A DNA stretch of 64,000 bases. Origin: Punica granatum (lineage: Eukaryota > Streptophyta > Magnoliopsida > Myrtales > Lythraceae). This document shows positions 48,397-63,008 of the stretch, in pieces. The stretch's first letter is position 1. The number at the start of each line of letters is the position of its first letter. The position numbers and the translations under genes are program-made. A model generated the notes under the pieces. The model made no database searches and had not been told where the DNA came from. It saw only the letters and a list, made by a program, of their open reading frames with translations. The stretch lies in contig NC_045130.1 of NCBI RefSeq assembly GCF_007655135.1, forward strand, positions 14,694,001 through 14,758,000. Reading direction: 5' to 3'.

Positions 48397-50483
48397 AAAC
48401 TTGATAACTATATAATAAATAGGATTATAAAGGTAACTGTTGTGATATCATAGGGTTAGAAAGGTAAATATATAACTAATATTATTAATTAATTTTTAAT
48501 TGTTAGTTAATTTTCAATTACTTACGATACTATATTGCTTAATTTGTAAATGAGTATTATTAATTAATTTGTATATATATATATTTACATATTTTTTGTT
48601 AGTTTGTTTTAATTATTTCAAATTATCAAAATCGATGCCTCGGAGATGACAAGAAATAATGTAATTTCTAACATTTAAGGGGCAATAATTTTATATATGT
48701 ACAAATCCACTTAAATTTAGATGATTCTAATTAGCGCAACAGACGAAACTAAAGAGTCTCGAAACTAGCAGTCAAGACGTATCCTCTCATCTAAGTATTT
48801 TATTCATCGAGTCTGTTGAGAAATTCAAACAAAGGACATTAGATTTCACCCAAAAAGAAAAGGACAATAGCGGCATCAATATTAACTAACAAAAAAAATC
48901 ACGATTTTGATATCCAAATGAATACGTAATCATTAGCAAAACTCACTATAAAATTTGGAATTAAAGTAAATTAATTATGAATAGTATGAATGGAGATTTA
49001 ACAGGCTGTCAATTGATAAATAACAATAACTTTATTTATATTAATGGCAAAATAATTGCTAAGGTAAATAAAATGCTAAGATATTAAAGAGGGTGTATAT
49101 CTTTTTGTAAATTCAGCCAATTTCCATAATTCTCGCCATTTCCCCTAGCCGTTGACCCCCTTGCTTGGCCTACTCCCAGAGGCAGGTTTATATGTACGAA
49201 AAGCCTTCCTAAATTATCTTGCCTCAATACATTTCGAGTTGTTTGAATTCCAGATTCTATATTCCACTTCTCAAAAGGGAGGACTTTATTCTCCTTCCAC
49301 GTACTTCCTCTTTCAGATTTTCATTAGTTATTTCCTCTACCAAGGTAAGAAATATTATTCACTTTAATTCTCTTTGATTACGAGTATGTGCCAAATCTTT
49401 GGTCACTTCAGTCTTATGCTTATTCCTTCGCAAAAGTTTGATTTTAAATGCTTATATAACTTTCAATAGCCAAGTCTTTTATTTCGATAAGAAGGTCGAA
49501 AGTTTATTATTTAAGTTACAGTGAAATTCTAATAATGCTTCTAATAATAAATCTTATAAGTATATCCAATGTCAGAAAATGTATAATTAAACTAAAGTCT
49601 GATTAACCACTTTCTCGAAGATAGGTTACAATATTTTATAAAGTTATAAAAAATTTAAATATTAACATTCTTTTCAATTAGAAAGTTACGGACTAAAATT
49701 TATCATTTTTCCCTTACCGAATTTTTTTTACCTTTTTTTCCTCATAGAAAATTTGATTAATGGATGAAAATAGAAAATAAACCAAAAGTACAAGAGAAAA
49801 TGAATTAAAAAAAGGAAAAGGACAAAAGCAAAAATAAACAAAGTTATTAGATATAAATGAACTAAAAAAGTAGAAAATAAACGAAAACGAAAAAACATTT
49901 AAAATTAAAGTTAAAAATTATGTTTTTTATTTTTACAAGAATGTATGAAAATTTAGCGGACATCTCAAATTTGGAGGGTTTGAAATTATGGTATTTGCAG
50001 GTTTTTTTTTGGGCGGGAGTGGGTGATGGTAATAGTGTCTATATATGTGTATATATTATATAACTCAGACTCCTTTGATGAGAGTTTCTATTCGTGCCAT
50101 GAGGAGTTGTCACATAATTATTTTCGTGCGAGGAGGAATTGTCACATAAGTTACCTATCACATTAAATTTATTCCCTCTTCTATTAAGTCATCTTTGACT
50201 CTCTTCTTCCTCGGGCTCTTACCCCATTTAGTTCTTTACAATTCTCGAAAGTTTTATTAATATTCTCCTCTCCTAATTTTTATCAGCCATTAATTTATAT
50301 ATTTTTTTATTTTCTATTGTTGAAATAACTATTTTTTAGAAAGAAATGTAAACATATACCGTATTTCACCAAAAAAAATACTAATAACTATAATAAAGGG
50401 ACAAAGATAGTTTCACAAATTATCGAACATGAAACCTATTGATTACCAGACAATGGCGTTCGCGATTACACTTATCCTTTTTG
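46831..50483 (+). repeat. SPH array unit U9 (3653 bp)
   Basis: Last unit with the TTTTTAATTG spacer form (about 48493). I found almost no other difference from U7-U12 by eye. Confidence 0.92.
47263..47667 (+). CDS. S-protein homologue (SPH), array copy 9
   Basis: Same product as copy 2, with an intact frame. The gene lies just before the switch of spacer type between U9 and U10. Confidence 0.94.
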   Translation: MDSSKSSLLLLVALLLLWGRCESSIFQKHKTHVLIRNDLQEQLDMTVHCKSKDDDLGVHVIPPGGSYGFSFRPNFFCTTLFWCDFEWSGASRGYKVYSCQRDYNRCFDCTWSIKSSSPCLYNAKTSQYDLCDNW

Positions 50484-52018
50484 AAAAATAAAACATAACC
50501 TTCAACAATGTATCATGAAATTGCCTTACGTGGATGCATGTGGTATTTATTAGTATTGAGTGCTTTTGATTTCCAATTTTCCCACTTTTCTAAATCTAAC
50601 ACATGCATCATCCGAGAATATTCCTTTGGGTGTTATTTATACCTTTGGCCCAAATAATCCCAACAAATATGCCCAAAAATGGGCTGCCCCTTCTAAATAT
50701 TAAATGAAATTACCATACGGGGATATATATATATGGAGTTTATTAGTATTGAGTGTTTTTTATTTCCAATTTTCCCCCTTTTCTAAATCTAACCCACTCA
50801 TAATCCGAGAATATTCCTTTGGGTGTTATTTATATCTTTGGCCCAAATAATCCCAACAAATATTAAAATCAACAAGGAAGAAGGAAAATCTAAAACCTCA
50901 CTTCCCTCCCCGAAAATGGATTCATCCAAAAGCAGTCTGTTGCTATTGGTGGCTCTACTCTTGTTGTGGGGGAGGTGCGAATCAAGTATTTTCCAGAAAC
51001 ACAAAACCCATGTCCTGATCAGAAATGACCTGCAGGAACAACTCGACATGACGGTCCACTGCAAATCCAAGGACGACGATCTCGGGGTGCACGTGATCCC
51101 TCCCGGAGGGTCTTACGGATTCAGTTTTAGACCCAACTTCTTCTGTACAACTCTGTTCTGGTGCGACTTCGAGTGGTCGGGAGCATCGCGGGGTTATAAG
51201 GTGTACAGCTGCCAGCGGGATTACAATCGATGTTTCGACTGCACTTGGAGCATTAAATCGAGCAGCCCGTGTCTGTATAATGCCAAGACTAGTCAGTATG
51301 ACCTCTGTGATAACTGGTAGAATGTCGAAGGCTCACCATTCTTATACAATAGTTAAAAACTAGTTTTTGGTCAAAAATAAAGGTTCATTCGAATCCCAAT
51401 GTTAATTCATAGATGGCTAGTTCCTCCATAGCTACTACCCCAGGCTTGCGATGACTTTGTTGTTATATGGTTGGTGTCTTGGCATAGTGGACACTCTTTG
51501 AGCGTAATTTGAGATTGGCTAAAACCTCACCGCTTACCCAAAAAAGAAATATCATTTTGGTTACTGATAGGCATTGCAAGCTCATATGTTAAAAATTGCT
51601 AATCTCACCATAAAATTGCAATATCCAAAAAAAAAAGGCTCAAATAATTCTATTGTGGTGAATTTGGTGTAGGTGAAAAACATTAAGTCGCTCGAAAATA
51701 TTAATATTTCAAATCTTAGAGTTTATTAGTATTTTTTCTATACATATACATATCAAATGCAATGGTCGGTTGAAGCACTAATCACATTTTGACGAGCAAA
51801 TGTGTAAATCCCTGCCTTCTCATTTATCGATCTGTCATCGATATCCTAATATGCTAACCACTTTCCCGAAGATAGGTTACAATATTTTATAAAGTTATAA
51901 AAAATTTAAATATTACCATGACCTTACTCATACTCTTACCAATCTCATGCAACAAGAGAAGGTTGATCGTTATTAATCATAAAAGTTTTTTTTCCCCCTA
52001 AAAAAGTCAATCTTTATG

Positions 52019-52049
<31 letters not shown>

Positions 52050-54136
52050 AAACTTGATAACTATATAATAAATAGGATTATAAAGGTAACTGTTGTGATA
52101 TCATAGGGTTAGAAAGGTAAATATATAACTAATATTATTAATTAATTTTTAAAAGTTAGTTAATTTTCAATTACTTACGATACTATATTGCTTAATTTGT
52201 AAATGAGTATTATTAATTAATTTGTATATATATATATTTACATATTTTTTGTTAGTTTGTTTTAATTATTTCAAATTATCAAAATCGATGCCTCGGAGAT
52301 GACAAGAAATAATGTAATTTCTAACATTTAAGGGGCAATAATTTTATATATGTACAAATCCACTTAAATTTAGATGATTCTAATTAGCGCAACAGACGAA
52401 ACTAAAGAGTCTCGAAACTAGCAGTCAAGACGTATCCTCTCATCTAAGTATTTTATTCATCGAGTCTGTTGAGAAATTCAAACAAAGGACATTAGATTTC
52501 ACCCAAAAAGAAAAGGACAATAGCGGCATCAATATTAACTAACAAAAAAAATCACGATTTTGATATCCAAATGAATACGTAATCATTAGCAAAACTCACT
52601 ATAAAATTTGGAATTAAAGTAAATTAATTATGAATAGTATGAATGGAGATTTAACAGGCTGTCAATTGATAAATAACAATAACTTTATTTATATTAATGG
52701 CAAAATAATTGCTAAGGTAAATAAAATGCTAAGATATTAAAGAGGGTGTATATCTTTTTGTAAATTCAGCCAATTTCCATAATTCTCGCCATTTCCCCTA
52801 GCCGTTGACCCCCTTGCTTGGCCTACTCCCAGAGGCAGGTTTATATGTACGAAAAGCCTTCCTAAATTATCTTGCCTCAATACATTTCGAGTTGTTTGAA
52901 TTCCAGATTCTATATTCCACTTCTCAAAAGGGAGGACTTTATTCTCCTTCCACGTACTTCCTCTTTCAGATTTTCATTAGTTATTTCCTCTACCAAGGTA
53001 AGAAATATTATTCACTTTAATTCTCTTTGATTACGAGTATGTGCCAAATCTTTGGTCACTTCAGTCTTATGCTTATTCCTTCGCAAAAGTTTGATTTTAA
53101 ATGCTTATATAACTTTCAATAGCCAAGTCTTTTATTTCGATAAGAAGGTCGAAAGTTTATTATTTAAGTTACAGTGAAATTCTAATAATGCTTCTAATAA
53201 TAAATCTTATAAGTATATCCAATGTCAGAAAATGTATAATTAAACTAAAGTCTGATTAACCACTTTCTCGAAGATAGGTTACAATATTTTATAAAGTTAT
53301 AAAAAATTTAAATATTAACATTCTTTTCAATTAGAAAGTTACGGACTAAAATTTATCATTTTTCCCTTACCGAATTTTTTTTACCTTTTTTTCCTCATAG
53401 AAAATTTGATTAATGGATGAAAATAGAAAATAAACCAAAAGTACAAGAGAAAATGAATTAAAAAAAGGAAAAGGACAAAAGCAAAAATAAACAAAGTTAT
53501 TAGATATAAATGAACTAAAAAAGTAGAAAATAAACGAAAACGAAAAAACATTTAAAATTAAAGTTAAAAATTATGTTTTTTATTTTTACAAGAATGTATG
53601 AAAATTTAGCGGACATCTCAAATTTGGAGGGTTTGAAATTATGGTATTTGCAGGTTTTTTTTTGGGCGGGAGTGGGTGATGGTAATAGTGTCTATATATG
53701 TGTATATATTATATAACTCAGACTCCTTTGATGAGAGTTTCTATTCGTGCCATGAGGAGTTGTCACATAATTATTTTCGTGCGAGGAGGAATTGTCACAT
53801 AAGTTACCTATCACATTAAATTTATTCCCTCTTCTATTAAGTCATCTTTGACTCTCTTCTTCCTCGGGCTCTTACCCCATTTAGTTCTTTACAATTCTCG
53901 AAAGTTTTATTAATATTCTCCTCTCCTAATTTTTATCAGCCATTAATTTATATATTTTTTTATTTTCTATTGTTGAAATAACTATTTTTTAGAAAGAAAT
54001 GTAAACATATACCGTATTTCACCAAAAAAAATACTAATAACTATAATAAAGGGACAAAGATAGTTTCACAAATTATCGAACATGAAACCTATTGATTACC
54101 AGACAATGGCGTTCGCGATTACACTTATCCTTTTTG
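50484..54136 (+). repeat. SPH array unit U10 (3653 bp)
   Basis: The spacer switches to TTTTTAAAAGTTAG (about 52146), otherwise found only in U2 and U11-U13. Confidence 0.92.
50916..51320 (+). CDS. S-protein homologue (SPH), array copy 10
   Basis: Same product as copy 2. First of four consecutive genes followed by the AAAAG-type spacer. Confidence 0.94.
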   Translation: MDSSKSSLLLLVALLLLWGRCESSIFQKHKTHVLIRNDLQEQLDMTVHCKSKDDDLGVHVIPPGGSYGFSFRPNFFCTTLFWCDFEWSGASRGYKVYSCQRDYNRCFDCTWSIKSSSPCLYNAKTSQYDLCDNW

Positions 54137-55671
54137 AAAAATAAAACATAACCTTCAACAATGTATCATGAAATTGCCTTACGTGGATGCATGTGGTATT
54201 TATTAGTATTGAGTGCTTTTGATTTCCAATTTTCCCACTTTTCTAAATCTAACACATGCATCATCCGAGAATATTCCTTTGGGTGTTATTTATACCTTTG
54301 GCCCAAATAATCCCAACAAATATGCCCAAAAATGGGCTGCCCCTTCTAAATATTAAATGAAATTACCATACGGGGATATATATATATGGAGTTTATTAGT
54401 ATTGAGTGTTTTTTATTTCCAATTTTCCCCCTTTTCTAAATCTAACCCACTCATAATCCGAGAATATTCCTTTGGGTGTTATTTATATCTTTGGCCCAAA
54501 TAATCCCAACAAATATTAAAATCAACAAGGAAGAAGGAAAATCTAAAACCTCACTTCCCTCCCCGAAAATGGATTCATCCAAAAGCAGTCTGTTGCTATT
54601 GGTGGCTCTACTCTTGTTGTGGGGGAGGTGCGAATCAAGTATTTTCCAGAAACACAAAACCCATGTCCTGATCAGAAATGACCTGCAGGAACAACTCGAC
54701 ATGACGGTCCACTGCAAATCCAAGGACGACGATCTCGGGGTGCACGTGATCCCTCCCGGAGGGTCTTACGGATTCAGTTTTAGACCCAACTTCTTCTGTA
54801 CAACTCTGTTCTGGTGCGACTTCGAGTGGTCGGGAGCATCGCGGGGTTATAAGGTGTACAGCTGCCAGCGGGATTACAATCGATGTTTCGACTGCACTTG
54901 GAGCATTAAATCGAGCAGCCCGTGTCTGTATAATGCCAAGACTAGTCAGTATGACCTCTGTGATAACTGGTAGAATGTCGAAGGCTCACCATTCTTATAC
55001 AATAGTTAAAAACTAGTTTTTGGTCAAAAATAAAGGTTCATTCGAATCCCAATGTTAATTCATAGATGGCTAGTTCCTCCATAGCTACTACCCCAGGCTT
55101 GCGATGACTTTGTTGTTATATGGTTGGTGTCTTGGCATAGTGGACACTCTTTGAGCGTAATTTGAGATTGGCTAAAACCTCACCGCTTACCCAAAAAAGA
55201 AATATCATTTTGGTTACTGATAGGCATTGCAAGCTCATATGTTAAAAATTGCTAATCTCACCATAAAATTGCAATATCCAAAAAAAAAAGGCTCAAATAA
55301 TTCTATTGTGGTGAATTTGGTGTAGGTGAAAAACATTAAGTCGCTCGAAAATATTAATATTTCAAATCTTAGAGTTTATTAGTATTTTTTCTATACATAT
55401 ACATATCAAATGCAATGGTCGGTTGAAGCACTAATCACATTTTGACGAGCAAATGTGTAAATCCCTGCCTTCTCATTTATCGATCTGTCATCGATATCCT
55501 AATATGCTAACCACTTTCCCGAAGATAGGTTACAATATTTTATAAAGTTATAAAAAATTTAAATATTACCATGACCTTACTCATACTCTTACCAATCTCA
55601 TGCAACAAGAGAAGGTTGATCGTTATTAATCATAAAAGTTTTTTTTCCCCCTAAAAAAGTCAATCTTTATG

Positions 55672-55702
<31 letters not shown>

Positions 55703-57789
55703 AAACTTGATAACTATATAATAAATAGGATTATAAAGGTAACTGTTGTGATATCATAGGGTTAGAAAGGTAAATATATAACTAATATTATTAATTAATT
55801 TTTAAAAGTTAGTTAATTTTCAATTACTTACGATACTATATTGCTTAATTTGTAAATGAGTATTATTAATTAATTTGTATATATATATATTTACATATTT
55901 TTTGTTAGTTTGTTTTAATTATTTCAAATTATCAAAATCGATGCCTCGGAGATGACAAGAAATAATGTAATTTCTAACATTTAAGGGGCAATAATTTTAT
56001 ATATGTACAAATCCACTTAAATTTAGATGATTCTAATTAGCGCAACAGACGAAACTAAAGAGTCTCGAAACTAGCAGTCAAGACGTATCCTCTCATCTAA
56101 GTATTTTATTCATCGAGTCTGTTGAGAAATTCAAACAAAGGACATTAGATTTCACCCAAAAAGAAAAGGACAATAGCGGCATCAATATTAACTAACAAAA
56201 AAAATCACGATTTTGATATCCAAATGAATACGTAATCATTAGCAAAACTCACTATAAAATTTGGAATTAAAGTAAATTAATTATGAATAGTATGAATGGA
56301 GATTTAACAGGCTGTCAATTGATAAATAACAATAACTTTATTTATATTAATGGCAAAATAATTGCTAAGGTAAATAAAATGCTAAGATATTAAAGAGGGT
56401 GTATATCTTTTTGTAAATTCAGCCAATTTCCATAATTCTCGCCATTTCCCCTAGCCGTTGACCCCCTTGCTTGGCCTACTCCCAGAGGCAGGTTTATATG
56501 TACGAAAAGCCTTCCTAAATTATCTTGCCTCAATACATTTCGAGTTGTTTGAATTCCAGATTCTATATTCCACTTCTCAAAAGGGAGGACTTTATTCTCC
56601 TTCCACGTACTTCCTCTTTCAGATTTTCATTAGTTATTTCCTCTACCAAGGTAAGAAATATTATTCACTTTAATTCTCTTTGATTACGAGTATGTGCCAA
56701 ATCTTTGGTCACTTCAGTCTTATGCTTATTCCTTCGCAAAAGTTTGATTTTAAATGCTTATATAACTTTCAATAGCCAAGTCTTTTATTTCGATAAGAAG
56801 GTCGAAAGTTTATTATTTAAGTTACAGTGAAATTCTAATAATGCTTCTAATAATAAATCTTATAAGTATATCCAATGTCAGAAAATGTATAATTAAACTA
56901 AAGTCTGATTAACCACTTTCTCGAAGATAGGTTACAATATTTTATAAAGTTATAAAAAATTTAAATATTAACATTCTTTTCAATTAGAAAGTTACGGACT
57001 AAAATTTATCATTTTTCCCTTACCGAATTTTTTTTACCTTTTTTTCCTCATAGAAAATTTGATTAATGGATGAAAATAGAAAATAAACCAAAAGTACAAG
57101 AGAAAATGAATTAAAAAAAGGAAAAGGACAAAAGCAAAAATAAACAAAGTTATTAGATATAAATGAACTAAAAAAGTAGAAAATAAACGAAAACGAAAAA
57201 ACATTTAAAATTAAAGTTAAAAATTATGTTTTTTATTTTTACAAGAATGTATGAAAATTTAGCGGACATCTCAAATTTGGAGGGTTTGAAATTATGGTAT
57301 TTGCAGGTTTTTTTTTGGGCGGGAGTGGGTGATGGTAATAGTGTCTATATATGTGTATATATTATATAACTCAGACTCCTTTGATGAGAGTTTCTATTCG
57401 TGCCATGAGGAGTTGTCACATAATTATTTTCGTGCGAGGAGGAATTGTCACATAAGTTACCTATCACATTAAATTTATTCCCTCTTCTATTAAGTCATCT
57501 TTGACTCTCTTCTTCCTCGGGCTCTTACCCCATTTAGTTCTTTACAATTCTCGAAAGTTTTATTAATATTCTCCTCTCCTAATTTTTATCAGCCATTAAT
57601 TTATATATTTTTTTATTTTCTATTGTTGAAATAACTATTTTTTAGAAAGAAATGTAAACATATACCGTATTTCACCAAAAAAAATACTAATAACTATAAT
57701 AAAGGGACAAAGATAGTTTCACAAATTATCGAACATGAAACCTATTGATTACCAGACAATGGCGTTCGCGATTACACTTATCCTTTTTG
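54137..57789 (+). repeat. SPH array unit U11 (3653 bp)
   Basis: AAAAG-type spacer (about 55800). No private difference seen against U10 and U12. Confidence 0.92.
54569..54973 (+). CDS. S-protein homologue (SPH), array copy 11
   Basis: Same product as copy 2, with flanks indistinguishable by eye from copies 10 and 12. Confidence 0.94.
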   Translation: MDSSKSSLLLLVALLLLWGRCESSIFQKHKTHVLIRNDLQEQLDMTVHCKSKDDDLGVHVIPPGGSYGFSFRPNFFCTTLFWCDFEWSGASRGYKVYSCQRDYNRCFDCTWSIKSSSPCLYNAKTSQYDLCDNW

Positions 57790-59324
57790 AAAAATAAAAC
57801 ATAACCTTCAACAATGTATCATGAAATTGCCTTACGTGGATGCATGTGGTATTTATTAGTATTGAGTGCTTTTGATTTCCAATTTTCCCACTTTTCTAAA
57901 TCTAACACATGCATCATCCGAGAATATTCCTTTGGGTGTTATTTATACCTTTGGCCCAAATAATCCCAACAAATATGCCCAAAAATGGGCTGCCCCTTCT
58001 AAATATTAAATGAAATTACCATACGGGGATATATATATATGGAGTTTATTAGTATTGAGTGTTTTTTATTTCCAATTTTCCCCCTTTTCTAAATCTAACC
58101 CACTCATAATCCGAGAATATTCCTTTGGGTGTTATTTATATCTTTGGCCCAAATAATCCCAACAAATATTAAAATCAACAAGGAAGAAGGAAAATCTAAA
58201 ACCTCACTTCCCTCCCCGAAAATGGATTCATCCAAAAGCAGTCTGTTGCTATTGGTGGCTCTACTCTTGTTGTGGGGGAGGTGCGAATCAAGTATTTTCC
58301 AGAAACACAAAACCCATGTCCTGATCAGAAATGACCTGCAGGAACAACTCGACATGACGGTCCACTGCAAATCCAAGGACGACGATCTCGGGGTGCACGT
58401 GATCCCTCCCGGAGGGTCTTACGGATTCAGTTTTAGACCCAACTTCTTCTGTACAACTCTGTTCTGGTGCGACTTCGAGTGGTCGGGAGCATCGCGGGGT
58501 TATAAGGTGTACAGCTGCCAGCGGGATTACAATCGATGTTTCGACTGCACTTGGAGCATTAAATCGAGCAGCCCGTGTCTGTATAATGCCAAGACTAGTC
58601 AGTATGACCTCTGTGATAACTGGTAGAATGTCGAAGGCTCACCATTCTTATACAATAGTTAAAAACTAGTTTTTGGTCAAAAATAAAGGTTCATTCGAAT
58701 CCCAATGTTAATTCATAGATGGCTAGTTCCTCCATAGCTACTACCCCAGGCTTGCGATGACTTTGTTGTTATATGGTTGGTGTCTTGGCATAGTGGACAC
58801 TCTTTGAGCGTAATTTGAGATTGGCTAAAACCTCACCGCTTACCCAAAAAAGAAATATCATTTTGGTTACTGATAGGCATTGCAAGCTCATATGTTAAAA
58901 ATTGCTAATCTCACCATAAAATTGCAATATCCAAAAAAAAAAGGCTCAAATAATTCTATTGTGGTGAATTTGGTGTAGGTGAAAAACATTAAGTCGCTCG
59001 AAAATATTAATATTTCAAATCTTAGAGTTTATTAGTATTTTTTCTATACATATACATATCAAATGCAATGGTCGGTTGAAGCACTAATCACATTTTGACG
59101 AGCAAATGTGTAAATCCCTGCCTTCTCATTTATCGATCTGTCATCGATATCCTAATATGCTAACCACTTTCCCGAAGATAGGTTACAATATTTTATAAAG
59201 TTATAAAAAATTTAAATATTACCATGACCTTACTCATACTCTTACCAATCTCATGCAACAAGAGAAGGTTGATCGTTATTAATCATAAAAGTTTTTTTTC
59301 CCCCTAAAAAAGTCAATCTTTATG

Positions 59325-59355
<31 letters not shown>

Positions 59356-61442
59356 AAACTTGATAACTATATAATAAATAGGATTATAAAGGTAACTGTT
59401 GTGATATCATAGGGTTAGAAAGGTAAATATATAACTAATATTATTAATTAATTTTTAAAAGTTAGTTAATTTTCAATTACTTACGATACTATATTGCTTA
59501 ATTTGTAAATGAGTATTATTAATTAATTTGTATATATATATATTTACATATTTTTTGTTAGTTTGTTTTAATTATTTCAAATTATCAAAATCGATGCCTC
59601 GGAGATGACAAGAAATAATGTAATTTCTAACATTTAAGGGGCAATAATTTTATATATGTACAAATCCACTTAAATTTAGATGATTCTAATTAGCGCAACA
59701 GACGAAACTAAAGAGTCTCGAAACTAGCAGTCAAGACGTATCCTCTCATCTAAGTATTTTATTCATCGAGTCTGTTGAGAAATTCAAACAAAGGACATTA
59801 GATTTCACCCAAAAAGAAAAGGACAATAGCGGCATCAATATTAACTAACAAAAAAAATCACGATTTTGATATCCAAATGAATACGTAATCATTAGCAAAA
59901 CTCACTATAAAATTTGGAATTAAAGTAAATTAATTATGAATAGTATGAATGGAGATTTAACAGGCTGTCAATTGATAAATAACAATAACTTTATTTATAT
60001 TAATGGCAAAATAATTGCTAAGGTAAATAAAATGCTAAGATATTAAAGAGGGTGTATATCTTTTTGTAAATTCAGCCAATTTCCATAATTCTCGCCATTT
60101 CCCCTAGCCGTTGACCCCCTTGCTTGGCCTACTCCCAGAGGCAGGTTTATATGTACGAAAAGCCTTCCTAAATTATCTTGCCTCAATACATTTCGAGTTG
60201 TTTGAATTCCAGATTCTATATTCCACTTCTCAAAAGGGAGGACTTTATTCTCCTTCCACGTACTTCCTCTTTCAGATTTTCATTAGTTATTTCCTCTACC
60301 AAGGTAAGAAATATTATTCACTTTAATTCTCTTTGATTACGAGTATGTGCCAAATCTTTGGTCACTTCAGTCTTATGCTTATTCCTTCGCAAAAGTTTGA
60401 TTTTAAATGCTTATATAACTTTCAATAGCCAAGTCTTTTATTTCGATAAGAAGGTCGAAAGTTTATTATTTAAGTTACAGTGAAATTCTAATAATGCTTC
60501 TAATAATAAATCTTATAAGTATATCCAATGTCAGAAAATGTATAATTAAACTAAAGTCTGATTAACCACTTTCTCGAAGATAGGTTACAATATTTTATAA
60601 AGTTATAAAAAATTTAAATATTAACATTCTTTTCAATTAGAAAGTTACGGACTAAAATTTATCATTTTTCCCTTACCGAATTTTTTTTACCTTTTTTTCC
60701 TCATAGAAAATTTGATTAATGGATGAAAATAGAAAATAAACCAAAAGTACAAGAGAAAATGAATTAAAAAAAGGAAAAGGACAAAAGCAAAAATAAACAA
60801 AGTTATTAGATATAAATGAACTAAAAAAGTAGAAAATAAACGAAAACGAAAAAACATTTAAAATTAAAGTTAAAAATTATGTTTTTTATTTTTACAAGAA
60901 TGTATGAAAATTTAGCGGACATCTCAAATTTGGAGGGTTTGAAATTATGGTATTTGCAGGTTTTTTTTTGGGCGGGAGTGGGTGATGGTAATAGTGTCTA
61001 TATATGTGTATATATTATATAACTCAGACTCCTTTGATGAGAGTTTCTATTCGTGCCATGAGGAGTTGTCACATAATTATTTTCGTGCGAGGAGGAATTG
61101 TCACATAAGTTACCTATCACATTAAATTTATTCCCTCTTCTATTAAGTCATCTTTGACTCTCTTCTTCCTCGGGCTCTTACCCCATTTAGTTCTTTACAA
61201 TTCTCGAAAGTTTTATTAATATTCTCCTCTCCTAATTTTTATCAGCCATTAATTTATATATTTTTTTATTTTCTATTGTTGAAATAACTATTTTTTAGAA
61301 AGAAATGTAAACATATACCGTATTTCACCAAAAAAAATACTAATAACTATAATAAAGGGACAAAGATAGTTTCACAAATTATCGAACATGAAACCTATTG
61401 ATTACCAGACAATGGCGTTCGCGATTACACTTATCCTTTTTG
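57790..61442 (+). repeat. SPH array unit U12 (3653 bp)
   Basis: AAAAG-type spacer (about 59453). No private difference seen. Confidence 0.92.
58222..58626 (+). CDS. S-protein homologue (SPH), array copy 12
   Basis: Same product as copy 2. Last gene whose whole unit lies in the window. Confidence 0.94.
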   Translation: MDSSKSSLLLLVALLLLWGRCESSIFQKHKTHVLIRNDLQEQLDMTVHCKSKDDDLGVHVIPPGGSYGFSFRPNFFCTTLFWCDFEWSGASRGYKVYSCQRDYNRCFDCTWSIKSSSPCLYNAKTSQYDLCDNW

Positions 61443-62977
61443 AAAAATAAAACATAACCTTCAACAATGTATCATGAAATTGCCTTACGTGGATGCATGT
61501 GGTATTTATTAGTATTGAGTGCTTTTGATTTCCAATTTTCCCACTTTTCTAAATCTAACACATGCATCATCCGAGAATATTCCTTTGGGTGTTATTTATA
61601 CCTTTGGCCCAAATAATCCCAACAAATATGCCCAAAAATGGGCTGCCCCTTCTAAATATTAAATGAAATTACCATACGGGGATATATATATATGGAGTTT
61701 ATTAGTATTGAGTGTTTTTTATTTCCAATTTTCCCCCTTTTCTAAATCTAACCCACTCATAATCCGAGAATATTCCTTTGGGTGTTATTTATATCTTTGG
61801 CCCAAATAATCCCAACAAATATTAAAATCAACAAGGAAGAAGGAAAATCTAAAACCTCACTTCCCTCCCCGAAAATGGATTCATCCAAAAGCAGTCTGTT
61901 GCTATTGGTGGCTCTACTCTTGTTGTGGGGGAGGTGCGAATCAAGTATTTTCCAGAAACACAAAACCCATGTCCTGATCAGAAATGACCTGCAGGAACAA
62001 CTCGACATGACGGTCCACTGCAAATCCAAGGACGACGATCTCGGGGTGCACGTGATCCCTCCCGGAGGGTCTTACGGATTCAGTTTTAGACCCAACTTCT
62101 TCTGTACAACTCTGTTCTGGTGCGACTTCGAGTGGTCGGGAGCATCGCGGGGTTATAAGGTGTACAGCTGCCAGCGGGATTACAATCGATGTTTCGACTG
62201 CACTTGGAGCATTAAATCGAGCAGCCCGTGTCTGTATAATGCCAAGACTAGTCAGTATGACCTCTGTGATAACTGGTAGAATGTCGAAGGCTCACCATTC
62301 TTATACAATAGTTAAAAACTAGTTTTTGGTCAAAAATAAAGGTTCATTCGAATCCCAATGTTAATTCATAGATGGCTAGTTCCTCCATAGCTACTACCCC
62401 AGGCTTGCGATGACTTTGTTGTTATATGGTTGGTGTCTTGGCATAGTGGACACTCTTTGAGCGTAATTTGAGATTGGCTAAAACCTCACCGCTTACCCAA
62501 AAAAGAAATATCATTTTGGTTACTGATAGGCATTGCAAGCTCATATGTTAAAAATTGCTAATCTCACCATAAAATTGCAATATCCAAAAAAAAAAGGCTC
62601 AAATAATTCTATTGTGGTGAATTTGGTGTAGGTGAAAAACATTAAGTCGCTCGAAAATATTAATATTTCAAATCTTAGAGTTTATTAGTATTTTTTCTAT
62701 ACATATACATATCAAATGCAATGGTCGGTTGAAGCACTAATCACATTTTGACGAGCAAATGTGTAAATCCCTGCCTTCTCATTTATCGATCTGTCATCGA
62801 TATCCTAATATGCTAACCACTTTCCCGAAGATAGGTTACAATATTTTATAAAGTTATAAAAAATTTAAATATTACCATGACCTTACTCATACTCTTACCA
62901 ATCTCATGCAACAAGAGAAGGTTGATCGTTATTAATCATAAAAGTTTTTTTTCCCCCTAAAAAAGTCAATCTTTATG

Positions 62978-63008
<31 letters not shown>

